This document shows positions 52,972 to 63,051 of a stretch of DNA of 64,000 nucleotides, one piece after another. The notes under the pieces are model-generated. The model had not been told where the DNA came from. It did not search any database and worked only from the letters and a program-made list of their open reading frames with translations. Source of the stretch: Peribacillus loiseleuriae. Lineage in GTDB: Bacteria > Bacillota > Bacilli > Bacillales > DSM-1321. The number at the start of each line of letters is the position of its first letter. The first letter of the stretch is position 1. A program made the position numbers and the translations under genes. The DNA is taken from NCBI RefSeq assembly GCF_001183985.1, contig NZ_LFZW01000001.1, forward strand, positions 3,276,059 to 3,340,058, read 5' to 3'.

Positions 52972-54267
52972 TCAACTCGCTTTCTCCTGCGGATCAGATT
53001 TTTCATATATGTCGATACCTGCCTCGTTTAGCATCCATTCAATATGAACCCCATAGCCACTTGTTGGGTCATTTACGAAAACATGAGTTACAGCACCGAC
53101 TAGTTTTCCATTTTGAATAATAGGGCTACCACTCATGCCTTGTACAATCCCACCAGTCTTCTCAAGCAGTTTCTTATCAGTTACCTTTAATACGATTCCT
53201 TTAATAGCTGGGAATTTCTGAGGTATAGTACTGACAATCTCGACATCAAATTCCTCTACTGTTGACCCTTCTAGCACAGTTAATATCTTTGCTGGTCCTT
53301 CTTTTACTTCATGGGATAAAGTGATTGGCAAAGGTTGATCAGCTATCCCATTTCCGACTTCTTTTTTCATTTTCCCAAAAATTCCAAATGGACTATTTCT
53401 ATTAATATTACCGATTATTTCTTTATTTGACGAGAAGCGAGCTAATTTTTCACCCGGATCTCCGTTGCTTCCTTTTTCAATAGATGTTACAGTTGATTGA
53501 ACAATTTGTCCGTCTTTTACAACAATTGGTTTTTTCGTATCCATATCTGAAATAACATGACCAAGTGCGCCATATTTTTTTGTTTCAGGGTGGTAAAAGG
53601 TCATCGTGCCAATTCCAGCGGCTGAGTCGCGAATGTATAGGCCAAGCTTATATGTGCCTTCATTTTTATCTTTTAATGGTAAAAGGTTTGTCTCAATCGT
53701 TTCTTTCTCACGTGATATCACAAGTTGAAGGGGTTCTCCTTTTTCACCTGCTTGTTGTACATAAGGGGTTACATCAGACATTTTTTTGATTGTCTGGCCA
53801 TTTATTTTGGTAATAATATCACCTATCATAACGTGTGCTGCTTCACCAGGTGATTTCTTGCCTTCACCTGTAGCCACTAGATGGTGTCCAACTACTAATA
53901 CTCCGAGCGTATTTAATTTTACACCAATCGACTGTCCTCCAGGAATCACCTTAAAATCCTTTAACACATGAACATCCACTTTCTTGACTGGGAATCCAGC
54001 AACATTCAAAAGTAACTCGCTCGTTCCAGGTTTATCTGCACCAAGTGTTAGCAAACCTGGTTCATCTTGAATAGTTACCCCTTCTTCATTTGAATGAGTC
54101 GTCGCATGAACAGCTAAAGTATTACGGATGCTATATTGTTCACCTTCGAAAAGGACAATTTTTTTAGGAATTGAAATATATTCTCGAAATGGTTGATACA
54201 ATCCTATTGTTAATAGCGAAACAAGGAGAATTCCACCGATGATTCTTTTAATCCATTGTTTGTACAA
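52972..54267 (-). CDS. spoIVB: SpoIVB peptidase
   Basis: Serine peptidase (family S55) secreted into the space around the forespore; it cleaves SpoIVFA and triggers sigma-K activation. Residues about 9-27 form a membrane/signal segment; a PDZ domain covers about 105-185 ([20 protein letters not shown] and [12 protein letters not shown]). Catalytic motifs are [10 protein letters not shown] (histidine) and [21 protein letters not shown] (serine) in the C-terminal half. 431 residues, near the B. subtilis length. The spoIVB-spo0A order is the usual one. Confidence 0.96.
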   Translation of the reverse strand: MYKQWIKRIIGGILLVSLLTIGLYQPFREYISIPKKIVLFEGEQYSIRNTLAVHATTHSNEEGVTIQDEPGLLTLGADKPGTSELLLNVAGFPVKKVDVHVLKDFKVIPGGQSIGVKLNTLGVLVVGHHLVATGEGKKSPGEAAHVMIGDIITKINGQTIKKMSDVTPYVQQAGEKGEPLQLVISREKETIETNLLPLKDKNEGTYKLGLYIRDSAAGIGTMTFYHPETKKYGALGHVISDMDTKKPIVVKDGQIVQSTVTSIEKGSNGDPGEKLARFSSNKEIIGNINRNSPFGIFGKMKKEVGNGIADQPLPITLSHEVKEGPAKILTVLEGSTVEEFDVEIVSTIPQKFPAIKGIVLKVTDKKLLEKTGGIVQGMSGSPIIQNGKLVGAVTHVFVNDPTSGYGVHIEWMLNEAGIDIYEKSDPQEKAS

Positions 54268-54361
54268 TCTTTTTCACTCCCCTCGCTTTTGCTTTAAATC
54301 CTAAATGGCTACACCTTTAATGTAGCCCTCACAGCAAGCATTTATAACTCTAGGCAAAAAT

Positions 54362-54389
54362 AAAAGCTATCCGTTTTTGGATAGCTTTT
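54362..54389. terminator. Terminator between recN and spoIVB
   Basis: AAAAGCTATCC (54362-54372) pairs with GGATAGCTTTT (54379-54389) around a 6-base loop. Confidence 0.8.
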
Positions 54390-54415
54390 CAATGAAAAAT
54401 AATGAGTAATTACGA

Positions 54416-54540
54416 ATAAAGTGAAACTTCCATTAGCGATGACCTTCCGCTAATGCTTCGTCCCGTTCTAGTGTCGCTTATACCTCCTCACTCAAAGCTT
54501 TGAGGTGAGGAGGTATACTGTCCGTTAATGTGGGATAAAG
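54416..54540 (+). repeat. Dispersed repeat, family A, downstream of recN
   Basis: Left end ATAAAGTGAAACTTCCATTA, right end TTAATGTGGGATAAAG. The middle carries a strong stem, TACCTCCTCACTCAAAGC with GCTTTGAGGTGAGGAGGTA, unlike the middles of other copies. Confidence 0.7.
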
Positions 54541-54541
54541 A

Positions 54542-56263
54542 CTATACTCCAGCAGTCTGTTTAATTTTCTCCGTCTGTTGTAAAAGTTCTTCAGCATGCT
54601 GTTTAGTTAAATCGGTAATCTCGACGCCAGAAATCATTCGACCGATTTCCTTTACCTTGTCCGAATACTGTAAAGGGTGAACAGATGTATTCGTCCGCCC
54701 TGCCTTAATATTTTTTGCTATATACAGGTGGGTATCTGCCATTGCAGCGACCTGTGGTAAGTGAGAAATACAAAGAACTTGTGATTCAATGGCCACTTTG
54801 TAGATCTTTTCAGCAATGGATTGGGCCACTCTACCACTGACCCCTGTGTCCACTTCATCGAAAATAATTGATGTGATTCCTTGATGTTTGGAAAATATAC
54901 TTTTTAATGCAAGCATGATTCGCGACAATTCTCCTCCTGAAGCAATTTTAGACAACGGCTTGAGTGGTTCTCCAGGATTAGTGCTAATATAAAACTCCAT
55001 CTCATCCAATCCGTTACGTCCAATTGTAGAGGAGTCCCCTTCACTAAACGAAAAGGCTGTATGATGAAAATGAGCTTCAAATACCGTTTTTTGCATATGA
55101 AGTTCTTTTAATTCCTGTAGTATTTTTTTCGTCAGCTGTCTAGCATTTTTTTCACGTAATTCACTTACATTTTTAGCTTCTAATAACAAATCAGCCTTTA
55201 CTGATTTTATTTGTGACTCAAGCTTAGATATATGGGTTTCGCGATTCAAAAGTGTTTCAATTTCTTCTTCAATTGCGGCACCGTATACAACAATCTCTTC
55301 AATCGTGCTCCCATATTTCCGTTTCAGCTGATTAATTTCGTTCAAGCGGCTTTCAATAAAATCTAGACGTTCCGGATCATATTCAAGAGCATCAAGCTGT
55401 TCACTAATGGCAGATATTGCGTCCTCAAGAACGTAATAACTATTCGAGACTGGCTCTGTAATCGTTTTAATGGTCTCATCAAGACCTGCTGCTTCTTCAA
55501 GGTTATTCATTGCAACAGATAGCCAATCAAGCCCTTTTTGTTCCCCGGATAATGCTAAATAGCTTGTTTGTAGGGCTTCGTGAATTTTTTCAAAGTTATT
55601 GATTTTCTTTCTTTCTTCAGACAGCTCTTCATCCTCATTCAACTTTAAATTCGCTTGCTGAATTTCATCAAATTGAAATTGAATTAAATCCAAACGATGA
55701 ACCATTTGTTGTTCATTTTGGCTTAATTTTAGAAGTTGTTTCATCGCATGATCATATTCTTTATAGAGCTTTTGGTATTCTCCTAGCGCCTTGGCAATTT
55801 TTTCGCCGCCGAATTGATCGAGCAGTTGCAGATGAAGACGCCCATCCATCAGTTCTTGATGTTCATGCTGGCCATGAATATCGATCAACGTTCTACCGAT
55901 TTCACGCAGCAGCGCAATCGTCACAAGCTTGCCATTTACCCTACAAACACTTTTGCCACTTGTCGACATATCTCGGCGCAGCACGATCATTCCATCGCTT
56001 ATCTCGATCCCTAATTCCGAAGCTTTTCGATAAACCGGATGGAGTTCGTCGTCAATTTGAAATAACCCTTCAATTTCCGCCTTTGTTTCCCCATGTCTAA
56101 TAAACTCTGCAGATCCTCTACCGCCAACTAACAAGTGAATCGCATCGATAATAATCGATTTACCGGCACCTGTTTCCCCTGTTAAAACAGTCAAGCCCTT
56201 TTCTAACGAAACTGAAAGGGCCTCAATAATCGCAAAGTTCCTTATAGAAAGTTCTGTTAACAA
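54542..56263 (-). CDS. recN: DNA repair protein RecN
   Basis: SMC-like ATPase acting at double-strand breaks. 573 residues: Walker A GETGAGKS near residue 29, a long coiled-coil middle (about 160-360), the signature ASGGELSRIMLALK near 450 and Walker B SIIFDEVDTGVSG near 475. The start is TTG 56263, 6 bases after AGGTGAT. Downstream of argR, as in B. subtilis. Confidence 0.96.
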   Translation of the reverse strand: MLTELSIRNFAIIEALSVSLEKGLTVLTGETGAGKSIIIDAIHLLVGGRGSAEFIRHGETKAEIEGLFQIDDELHPVYRKASELGIEISDGMIVLRRDMSTSGKSVCRVNGKLVTIALLREIGRTLIDIHGQHEHQELMDGRLHLQLLDQFGGEKIAKALGEYQKLYKEYDHAMKQLLKLSQNEQQMVHRLDLIQFQFDEIQQANLKLNEDEELSEERKKINNFEKIHEALQTSYLALSGEQKGLDWLSVAMNNLEEAAGLDETIKTITEPVSNSYYVLEDAISAISEQLDALEYDPERLDFIESRLNEINQLKRKYGSTIEEIVVYGAAIEEEIETLLNRETHISKLESQIKSVKADLLLEAKNVSELREKNARQLTKKILQELKELHMQKTVFEAHFHHTAFSFSEGDSSTIGRNGLDEMEFYISTNPGEPLKPLSKIASGGELSRIMLALKSIFSKHQGITSIIFDEVDTGVSGRVAQSIAEKIYKVAIESQVLCISHLPQVAAMADTHLYIAKNIKAGRTNTSVHPLQYSDKVKEIGRMISGVEITDLTKQHAEELLQQTEKIKQTAGV

Positions 56264-56287
56264 ACTCTCATCACCTCTCAGTCTTCA

Positions 56288-56737
56288 TTAGAGCATATCT
56301 AAAAATCGATTAGAAATTTCTTCAGTATCTTCTGGAGTACGGCAAATAATTAAGCATGTATCATCGCCACAAATCGTACCTAATATTTCTTCCCAATCTA
56401 AATGATCAATTAAGGCGCCAATTGCCTGTGCATTACCCGGCAAGGTCTTTAATACGAGAAAATGGCTCGCCGAATCAATCCGAACAAATGCATCAATCAG
56501 CATTCGTTTTAATTTCTGAAGTGGATTAAAGCGCTGGTCTGCAGGTAGACTGTATTTGTATCGACCATCCATTAGCGGTACTTTCACGAGATGCAGTTCC
56601 TTAATGTCTCTTGAAATCGTCGCTTGAGTAATAGAAAAGCCAGCATTTTTCAACGCATCCACTAAATCATCTTGTGTTTCTATATCATTATTCGTGATGA
56701 TATCTCGAATCCTTATATGTCGTTGACCTTTATTCAT
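56288..56737 (-). CDS. argR: Arginine repressor
   Basis: 149-residue hexameric regulator (AhrC in B. subtilis). The winged HTH (1-70) has [32 protein letters not shown]; the C-terminal domain with [13 protein letters not shown] and [14 protein letters not shown] binds arginine and forms the hexamer. It represses arginine synthesis and activates catabolism; artPQM in this window is a possible target. Confidence 0.97.
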   Translation of the reverse strand: MNKGQRHIRIRDIITNNDIETQDDLVDALKNAGFSITQATISRDIKELHLVKVPLMDGRYKYSLPADQRFNPLQKLKRMLIDAFVRIDSASHFLVLKTLPGNAQAIGALIDHLDWEEILGTICGDDTCLIICRTPEDTEEISNRFLDML

Positions 56738-57005
56738 TTATTTAAAGCTCCTCTAAGTTAGCTGTCCAATTAATTTAGACCGCTACTATTTATTATATAA
56801 ATAATGTTAGCGGATTTGCTTGAAATTGTACAATTTTTTCTTGCATTCGACAGCATTTATTTGAATATGTGTGAAATCGGGGTTTCATACGAATGAACAA
56901 AAAATCGTTATTTGTATGTTTTCAATGAATGAGCTCTTATTTTATCTTCTTTTCTAATCGACAAAATTTTTTGGGCTGTAATTTTAAGGATTTGGATTGA
57001 ATGAT

Positions 57006-57088
57006 GCTCATTCTGGGGTGCAAATCTCGATTCCGGCGCGAAAAGGACTCGTTCTGATGTGTAAAAAACATCGTTCCAGATCGTAAAC
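57006..57088 (+). repeat. Four degenerate tandem units of 20-22 bp
   Basis: Successive units GCTCATTCTGGGGTGCAAAT, CTCGATTCCGGCGCGAAAAG, CTCGTTCTGATGTGTAAAAA and CATCGTTCCAGATCGTAAAC share the pattern CTCGTTCYGGnGCGTAAA. They lie in the 520-base gap between argR and yqxC, which has no gene. Confidence 0.55.
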
Positions 57089-57222
57089 CTTAATTTTCGT
57101 TACTAGAGGCGCTCCTTTTTTCGCGAATTAGTGGGCTAACAGTAGGTTGTTTTCTTTCATATTGCTCGGAATTTACATAAATCAATCCCAAAACTAGCCA
57201 TTTACTAAGCATCTGTAAAAAA

Positions 57223-57255
57223 AGCTCCGTCAACAGTTATACTGCATCAGGAGCT
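57223..57255 (-). terminator. Terminator of yqxC
   Basis: AGCTCC (57223-57228) pairs with GGAGCT (57250-57255), with CAGT/ACTG extending the stem; the minus strand runs into a 7-base T-run. Confidence 0.85.
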
Positions 57256-57262
57256 CTACTAT

Positions 57263-58102
57263 TTATTCATCATTTTTCGTTTGCTTTAATTCTTGATGAG
57301 CATTCTGAACAATTTCTTCAACCGACTGCTTCAAGAAGTTCTCTCCTTGATCTTTTTCACCTTGCCACTTAAGATGCAAAAGGAATTCAATATTCCCTTC
57401 GCCACCTTTAATCGGAGAAAAAGAAGCATCATGAATATCATACCCCTCACCTTGAGCGAAATGAATAATTTTATCCATCACCTCACGATGAATTTTCACA
57501 TCACGTACAATTCCTTTTTTACCTACTTGATCCTTGCCTGCCTCAAATTGAGGCTTAACCAGGGCAACAACATCACTATTAGCGACCAATAATGTTTTCA
57601 AGACAGGTAATATCAATGTAAGCGAGATAAATGAAACATCAATGCTCGCAAAATTAGGCATTTCCCCATCAAGGTCAGCAGGTGTGACGTAACGGAAGTT
57701 CGTTCTTTCCATTACCTTCACTCGATCATCTTGTCTTAGCTTCCAGGCAAGCTGATTGTAACCCACATCAAGCGCGTAAGACATCTGTGCCCCATTTTGT
57801 AGGGCACAGTCAGTGAATCCTCCAGTTGAAGCTCCGATATCAAGCAGTACTTTTCCTTCAACAGATAATTCAAACTGTTTCAATGCTTTTTCTAATTTTA
57901 ACCCGCCTCTAGATACGTAAGGCATGACTTTCCCTTTAATGGTGAGTACTAAATCAGTTGAAACCTTTTCACCCGGCTTCTCTAATCTTTCCTCATTTCC
58001 ATAAACAAGGCCCGCCATAATCATTCGTTTTGCTTTTTCCCGAGTTTCTGCCAACCCAGATTCAACAAGTAAAATATCAAGTCTCTCTTTTTTCGCTTTC
58101 AT
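57263..58102 (-). CDS. yqxC: TlyA-family RNA methyltransferase (YqxC)
   Basis: 279 residues. An S4 RNA-binding domain (about 5-65: ERLDILLVESGLAETREKAK) is followed by an FtsJ/RrmJ-type SAM methyltransferase domain with LLDIGASTGGFTDCALQNGA near residue 90 and LVKPQFEAGK near 180. Relatives methylate ribosomal RNA 2'-O positions; older annotations call it hemolysin A. Four bases after dxs, so cotranscribed. Confidence 0.9.
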   Translation of the reverse strand: MKAKKERLDILLVESGLAETREKAKRMIMAGLVYGNEERLEKPGEKVSTDLVLTIKGKVMPYVSRGGLKLEKALKQFELSVEGKVLLDIGASTGGFTDCALQNGAQMSYALDVGYNQLAWKLRQDDRVKVMERTNFRYVTPADLDGEMPNFASIDVSFISLTLILPVLKTLLVANSDVVALVKPQFEAGKDQVGKKGIVRDVKIHREVMDKIIHFAQGEGYDIHDASFSPIKGGEGNIEFLLHLKWQGEKDQGENFLKQSVEEIVQNAHQELKQTKNDE

Positions 58103-58106
58103 TCAT

Positions 58107-59999
58107 TCAAGCCCTTTTTTGCTTTTTCGGTGTAATTCGTTTGATGTTCCGCACCGTGTCCTCTACTGTCATGCCGATTTCTGCGAGTAATTGATTCACA
58201 CTTCCATGTTCAATGAAACGGTCTGGAATACCCATTCGGTCAATAATCGCACCATGATATCCATGCTCATGAGCAAATTCAATCACCGCACTGCCAAATC
58301 CGCCTTGAAGAACGGCTTCTTCAATCGTTAAAATCGGCATCTTCTGCTCAAGTAATTGATGCATCATGTCATTGTCTAATGGTTTAATAAAGCGTGCATT
58401 CACAACCTTAATCGAATACCCTTGTTTCTCTAAGAACTCCGCCGCATCCATTGCCATTGGAATCGTTGTACCAAATGTTAAAATGCAAGCATCTCTACCC
58501 TCTTTCAACACATCCCAAGTTCCAATCGGAATTTCTTTCAGTTGTTCGTCCATCGGGATACCATACCCATTCCCGCGTGGAAATCTCATTGCAATCGGAC
58601 CATCATCATATTTTATCGCTGTATTAACCATATGCTGGCCTTCATTTTCATCTTTTGGCATCATCAAGACCATATTCGGAATATGACGCATAAAGGCGAT
58701 GTCAAACACTCCTTGATGTGTTTCCCCGTCTGCCCCGACTAAGCCTGCTCGATCGATTCCAAAAAAGACATTTAAGTTTTGACGGCAAATATCATGAACC
58801 ACTTGATCGTAGGCGCGTTGTAAAAAAGTAGAATAAATCGCAAGAAACGGTTTCATTTTTTGCGTGGCAAGTCCTGCTGCAAAGGTTGCCGCATGTTGTT
58901 CAGCAATGCCTACATCATACATTCGTTCCGGAAATTCACTTGCAAAGCCTTCTAGTTTAGAACCGACCGGCATAGCAGGCGTAATCGCAACAATTCGTTC
59001 GTCGGTTCGCGCGAGTTTCCTTACTGTTTCACTAACAAGTGAACTCCAAGCAGGAGCTGTTGTCACCGTTTTAACAAAATCGCCCGTTTCAATTTTATAA
59101 GGTCCTGTTCCATGCCAGTTTCCAATTGTATCAGATTCTGCTGGAGAATACCCCTTCCCTTTTTTCGTAATCACGTGTAAAAGGACAGGGCCTTTTGTTT
59201 TTTTAGCATAACGAAAATTCTCGAATAACTCATCAAAGTTATGGCCATCCACTGGTCCCAAATAAGTAAATCCTAGCTCTTCAAAAAATACCCCTGAAAC
59301 CAACAAATACTTTAAGCTATCTTTAATACGCTCAGCTGTAGCAGCGACTTTCCCACCGACTGCTGGTATTTTCTTCAGTAATAATTCAAGCTCATCTTTC
59401 GCCCAATTATATTTCCCAGCCGTCCGAAGTCTTCCTAGTACGGAATGCAAGGCCCCTACGTTTGGCGCGATCGACATTTCATTATCGTTTAAGATAACAA
59501 TCATATCTTTCTTTTCATGCCCAATATGGTTAAGTGCTTCAAGAGCCATACCACCCGTTAAAGCACCATCCCCGATAATTGGAAGAACATAGTTTTTTTC
59601 CTTCTTCACATCGCGCGCTGCGGCCATTCCCATTGCACCAGAAAGAGAAGTTGAGCTGTGGCCAGTTTCCCATACATCATGCTCACTTTCGTTCATTTTC
59701 GGGAAACCGCAAAGTCCTTTGTATTTTTTCAGAGTATCAAATTGAGAAGCACGGCCTGTCAGGATTTTATGAACATAAGATTGATGTCCAACATCCCACA
59801 GAAATTTATCCTGTGGACTGTTGAACTCCTTATGTAATGCGATGGTCAGCTCAACCACCCCAAGGTTTGGGCCAATGTGTCCACCAGTAATCGATAATTT
59901 CTCTATTAAAAACTTTCTAATATCGGCACTTAATTCTTTTAATTCTTCATTATTCATTGCTTTTAAAAAAGATGGGTCTTTTATAGATAGAAGATCCAA
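58107..59999 (-). CDS. dxs: 1-deoxy-D-xylulose-5-phosphate synthase
   Basis: Thiamine-diphosphate enzyme that joins pyruvate and glyceraldehyde 3-phosphate, the first step of the MEP isoprenoid pathway. 630 residues. TPP motifs are [18 protein letters not shown] (near 150) and [13 protein letters not shown]; the transketolase domain includes [16 protein letters not shown] (catalytic glutamate near 370), and [15 protein letters not shown] follows. TTG is the start, about 9 bases after AGTGAG, and lies inside a GATCCAA/TTGGATC palindrome. Operon ispA-dxs-yqxC is interrupted here by a repeat and terminator. Confidence 0.96.
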   Translation of the reverse strand: MDLLSIKDPSFLKAMNNEELKELSADIRKFLIEKLSITGGHIGPNLGVVELTIALHKEFNSPQDKFLWDVGHQSYVHKILTGRASQFDTLKKYKGLCGFPKMNESEHDVWETGHSSTSLSGAMGMAAARDVKKEKNYVLPIIGDGALTGGMALEALNHIGHEKKDMIVILNDNEMSIAPNVGALHSVLGRLRTAGKYNWAKDELELLLKKIPAVGGKVAATAERIKDSLKYLLVSGVFFEELGFTYLGPVDGHNFDELFENFRYAKKTKGPVLLHVITKKGKGYSPAESDTIGNWHGTGPYKIETGDFVKTVTTAPAWSSLVSETVRKLARTDERIVAITPAMPVGSKLEGFASEFPERMYDVGIAEQHAATFAAGLATQKMKPFLAIYSTFLQRAYDQVVHDICRQNLNVFFGIDRAGLVGADGETHQGVFDIAFMRHIPNMVLMMPKDENEGQHMVNTAIKYDDGPIAMRFPRGNGYGIPMDEQLKEIPIGTWDVLKEGRDACILTFGTTIPMAMDAAEFLEKQGYSIKVVNARFIKPLDNDMMHQLLEQKMPILTIEEAVLQGGFGSAVIEFAHEHGYHGAIIDRMGIPDRFIEHGSVNQLLAEIGMTVEDTVRNIKRITPKKQKRA

Positions 60000-60071
60000 A
60001 TTGGATCACTCACTTTCTGTTATTTCCAGGTCTTATCAGAGACCTATGGCTGGAAAATTCTAATTTAATTA

Positions 60072-60205
60072 CTATGAGAGGTTGTTCAAAAAGTCCGGTA
60101 AAAATAGCTGTCGAATTTCTTCGTCGCTTTGTCTCTCCGGTCCTCAAGACGATCGCTCCTCGAACTTCTCTGCTCTTTTTATCCTCCTTTTTGAACACGC
60201 ACTAT
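60072..60205 (-). repeat. Dispersed inverted repeat, family C
   Basis: Plus strand begins GAGGTTGTTCAAAAAGTCCG and ends CTCCTTTTTGAACACGCACT, partly complementary ends. Internal blocks AAATTTCTTCGTCGC, TCCGGTCCTCAAGACGATCG match the inverse of the 1553-1737 element. An open frame at 60010-60198 is inside it and is not a gene. Confidence 0.8.
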
Positions 60206-60251
60206 AATGGCTGTCATTATTCAGCAAGTTTCCGCAAAATTCTTCAAAAAT

Positions 60252-60281
60252 AGCCGCCGATACCCTCTGATTTCGGCGGCT
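60252..60281 (-). terminator. Terminator of ispA
   Basis: AGCCGCCGA and TCGGCGGCT form a perfect 9-base GC-rich stem, followed on the minus strand by ATTTTTG. Confidence 0.85.
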
Positions 60282-60377
60282 TTTAGTTCCAACATATTAT
60301 ACCGATTTTTAATAAGATAAGCCAGTTAAACAACAAAAGTATAACACAAATAGGATTTCCTAACAATTGTTGTCGTA

Positions 60378-61271
60378 TTAGGATTTACGCTTTGCAATCA
60401 TATCCGTTATTTCATTAAGAAGGACTGTATCCAATTGCGTTTTTGCCAACTCTTTGTGCGCCATTTTGATATGTTCTGCAAGCCTTACCTTTGCTCCTGT
60501 TAGAGTAAGCAATGAAGGGTACGTGCTCTTGTTATTCCCTGTATCACTGCCGACAGGTTTACCGATTTCTCCTTCAGAGCCTTCGATATCTAAAATATCA
60601 TCTCGGATTTGAAAAGCTAACCCTAAATGATAAGAAAATTGTTTAAGCGCATGAATTTGTTCTGCGCTTGCACCTGATAAAATCGCTCCTGAAAGAACAG
60701 ATGCCATTAACAACTTGCCTGTTTTATGTTCATGAATATATTGGAGTTCTTCTAGTGAAAGCTGTTTGTTCTCGCCTTCCATATCGGCTACTTGTCCACC
60801 AACCATCCCTTCAGCACCTGCCGCTTTAGCGATTTCAAGGATAAGATTGAGCTTCATTTCAGGTGTCACGTCAGGATGCTCCGTATTCGCAATTAGTTGA
60901 AAGCTATATGTAAGTAATGCATCACCTGCAAGGATTGCCGTCGCTTCACCAAAAACTTTATGATTGGTCGGTTTACCGCGACGTAAATCATCGTCGTCCA
61001 TCGCTGGCAGATCATCATGGATTAAAGAATAGGTATGAATCATCTCAATGGCAGCCGCAGTCGGTACCCCAGCGTTCAAATCCTTCGCAAATGCATCCAA
61101 TACAGCCAAAACGAGTAAAGGACGAATTCTTTTTCCACCCGCTTTCAAGGAGTAAGCCATCGCTGCTTTTAAGTTATCAGGTGCTTTTAGCTCTTCAACA
61201 TATTCAATTATCTTCAATTCGATGAGTTGTTTGTATGTTTCTGAAAACGTATGAAATGACGTTGCATTCAT
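60378..61271 (-). CDS. ispA: Farnesyl diphosphate synthase
   Basis: Makes geranyl and farnesyl diphosphate from IPP and DMAPP. 297 residues. The first aspartate-rich motif is DDLPAMDDDD near residue 93 followed by RRGKPTNHK; the second is DDILDIEG near 225; GGKRIRP near 45 binds IPP. It directly follows xseB (2 bases). It supplies precursors for the polyprenyl and, possibly, the squalene/phytoene-type enzyme at the left edge of the window. Confidence 0.96.
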   Translation of the reverse strand: MNATSFHTFSETYKQLIELKIIEYVEELKAPDNLKAAMAYSLKAGGKRIRPLLVLAVLDAFAKDLNAGVPTAAAIEMIHTYSLIHDDLPAMDDDDLRRGKPTNHKVFGEATAILAGDALLTYSFQLIANTEHPDVTPEMKLNLILEIAKAAGAEGMVGGQVADMEGENKQLSLEELQYIHEHKTGKLLMASVLSGAILSGASAEQIHALKQFSYHLGLAFQIRDDILDIEGSEGEIGKPVGSDTGNNKSTYPSLLTLTGAKVRLAEHIKMAHKELAKTQLDTVLLNEITDMIAKRKS

Positions 61272-61273
61272 TA

Positions 61274-61504
61274 CTATTCCTCCTCTGTAGCGAATTCCTC
61301 AAGTTCGCCATCTTCCCTAAGTATTTGCGTCAATTGTTCTTCAACCGATTTCAATTTTGTATGGCAAAGTCTGGACAGGTCCATTCCCTTTTTATAGATG
61401 GTGATTGCCTCTTCAAGTGGTACGTCCCCTTCTTCTAATTTTTCGACAACTTGCTCAAGTTCTTCCATTGCCTGCTCAAAAGTTAACTCTTTTTCTTTAC
61501 TCAT
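61274..61504 (-). CDS. xseB: Exodeoxyribonuclease VII small subunit
   Basis: 76-residue helical protein with [37 protein letters not shown], the family hallmark (given in parts: [21 protein letters not shown]). Several copies wrap one XseA to make the single-strand nuclease. It overlaps xseA by 8 bases. Confidence 0.96.
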   Translation of the reverse strand: MSKEKELTFEQAMEELEQVVEKLEEGDVPLEEAITIYKKGMDLSRLCHTKLKSVEEQLTQILREDGELEEFATEEE

Positions 61505-62855
61505 TTCCTTGTCGCTCCTCTATTTTTTCTATTTTACAATGCAAAATTCCGTCGGTTATGTTCACATCGATATGATCTCCGACTGTTACTTGTGATCTGC
61601 TTTTAACAAGTATTTCTTCTTCAGTAAAAATTAGGCCATAGCCCCGTTCCATAATTTTAAGCGGGCTTAAGGCAGATAAAGTTGCAGTAACTGAGACAAA
61701 CCTTTGTGTATGCCCTTTTAATGATGTCTGCATAAGGCGATTCAACATCTTTTCACTATTGGTTAAACGATTCCTAGCAATCGCTAACTGTTGGTTTGGA
61801 TGCTGTTTTTTTAATTGGACCCATTTATTTTCGAGCATCTCGTTTTTCTTTTGAAAATATTTAGTGCTCTCGCGTTTTAGTCGTTCTGTCGCCCGGTCCA
61901 ATTGTTCGACCTTTTGCTCGTACATTTTTTTAGGATAACGAAAAGCATAAGATTTTGCTAATCGTGACAGTTTTGTTTGTTCAACATTCACTTGTTCATG
62001 AATCGTCCTTGTCAGCCTATTCTTTTGGTTCCAGAGCCTTTCGTAAATTTCTTGAAGATGTGGGACGGCCATTTCAGCAGCTCCAGTTGGTGTTGGTGCA
62101 CGCAAGTCTGCTACAAAATCTGCAATTGTGAAATCCGTTTCGTGTCCAACAGCCGAAATAATCGGGATATCAGAGTCATAAATCGATTCTGCGACAATTT
62201 CTTCATTAAAAGCCCAGAGCTCTTCAATGGAGCCTCCCCCCCTCCCGACGATAAGGACTTCAACCTCTTTACGCGAATTTGCTTCCGAAATTGCTTTAGC
62301 GACTGATTTAGGTGCATTTGTTCCTTGGACAAGCGCCGGGTATATGATAATTTTAGCAATTGGATATCTTCTTTTAATCGTGGTCAAAATATCCCGCAAA
62401 GCAGCCCCTGTTGGTGAAGTAATGACACCAACTGCATGCGGATATTTCGGAAGTGTTTGCTTATGCTGGGCAGAAAATAACCCTGCTGCTTCGAGTTTTT
62501 TTTTCAGCTGCTCATAGGCTAAATATAAATCCCCTACTCCATCAGGTGACATGCTCTTGACATACAACTGGTATTGCCCGCTTTGCTCGAATACAGAAAT
62601 ATCGCCTCTCACCAAGATTTTCATTCCATTTTCAGGTACGAACTTCAAACTCTTGTTATGGGCAGAAAACATCACTGCAAGTATTCTTGCTTTTTCATCT
62701 TTAATCGTAAAATACATATGTCCGCTTGAATGCTGCTTAAAATTCGATATTTCTCCTTTTATGTATACATTTTGCAAATGAGGATCTGCATCAAATTTCC
62801 GCTTAATATATTTCGTCAACGCCGAAACACTTAAATATCTTTGCTCTTCCATCAT
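61497..62855 (-). CDS. xseA: Exodeoxyribonuclease VII large subunit
   Basis: 452-residue catalytic subunit that degrades single-stranded DNA. An OB-fold (1-105: [23 protein letters not shown]) precedes the nuclease core with [16 protein letters not shown] (near 143), [15 protein letters not shown] (near 205) and [26 protein letters not shown] (parts, near 240); a coiled coil and C-terminal segment GYGLIF follow. Confidence 0.96.
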   Translation of the reverse strand: MMEEQRYLSVSALTKYIKRKFDADPHLQNVYIKGEISNFKQHSSGHMYFTIKDEKARILAVMFSAHNKSLKFVPENGMKILVRGDISVFEQSGQYQLYVKSMSPDGVGDLYLAYEQLKKKLEAAGLFSAQHKQTLPKYPHAVGVITSPTGAALRDILTTIKRRYPIAKIIIYPALVQGTNAPKSVAKAISEANSRKEVEVLIVGRGGGSIEELWAFNEEIVAESIYDSDIPIISAVGHETDFTIADFVADLRAPTPTGAAEMAVPHLQEIYERLWNQKNRLTRTIHEQVNVEQTKLSRLAKSYAFRYPKKMYEQKVEQLDRATERLKRESTKYFQKKNEMLENKWVQLKKQHPNQQLAIARNRLTNSEKMLNRLMQTSLKGHTQRFVSVTATLSALSPLKIMERGYGLIFTEEEILVKSRSQVTVGDHIDVNITDGILHCKIEKIEERQGNE

Positions 62856-62955
62856 TTTCTCCTTATTAAAAAGTGCAAGCGCTATGTATTGTGTACCTAC
62901 TAGTTTCGCGCTTAACCTCGGAATTGATTATCTATACTTTTATTATAAAACAAAA

Positions 62956-62992
62956 AAGCTATCACTTGCCATTATAGAGCAAGTGATAGCTT
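62956..62992. terminator. Terminator of folD
   Basis: AAGCTATCACTTGC (62956-62969) and GCAAGTGATAGCTT (62979-62992) are perfectly complementary over 14 bases; on the minus strand TTTTTTG follows. Confidence 0.85.
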
Positions 62993-62996
62993 CTTC

Positions 62997-63050
62997 ATAA
63001 AGTGAAACTTCCATCAGCGGGAGGGTTTTCACCACTGATGGAAGTTGCTA
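62997..63050 (+). repeat. Short family A repeat downstream of folD
   Basis: ATAAAGTGAAACTTCCATCAG followed by CACTGATGGAAGTT: only the left-end hairpin of the family remains, with AACTTCCATCAG pairing with CTGATGGAAGTT. Confidence 0.7.
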
Positions 63051-63051
63051 T

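Noticed and set aside
60010-60198. Minus-strand 62-codon frame upstream of dxs
   Set aside because: Made of the family C repeat; the peptide is rich in R, K and E from the repeat and has no ribosome site.
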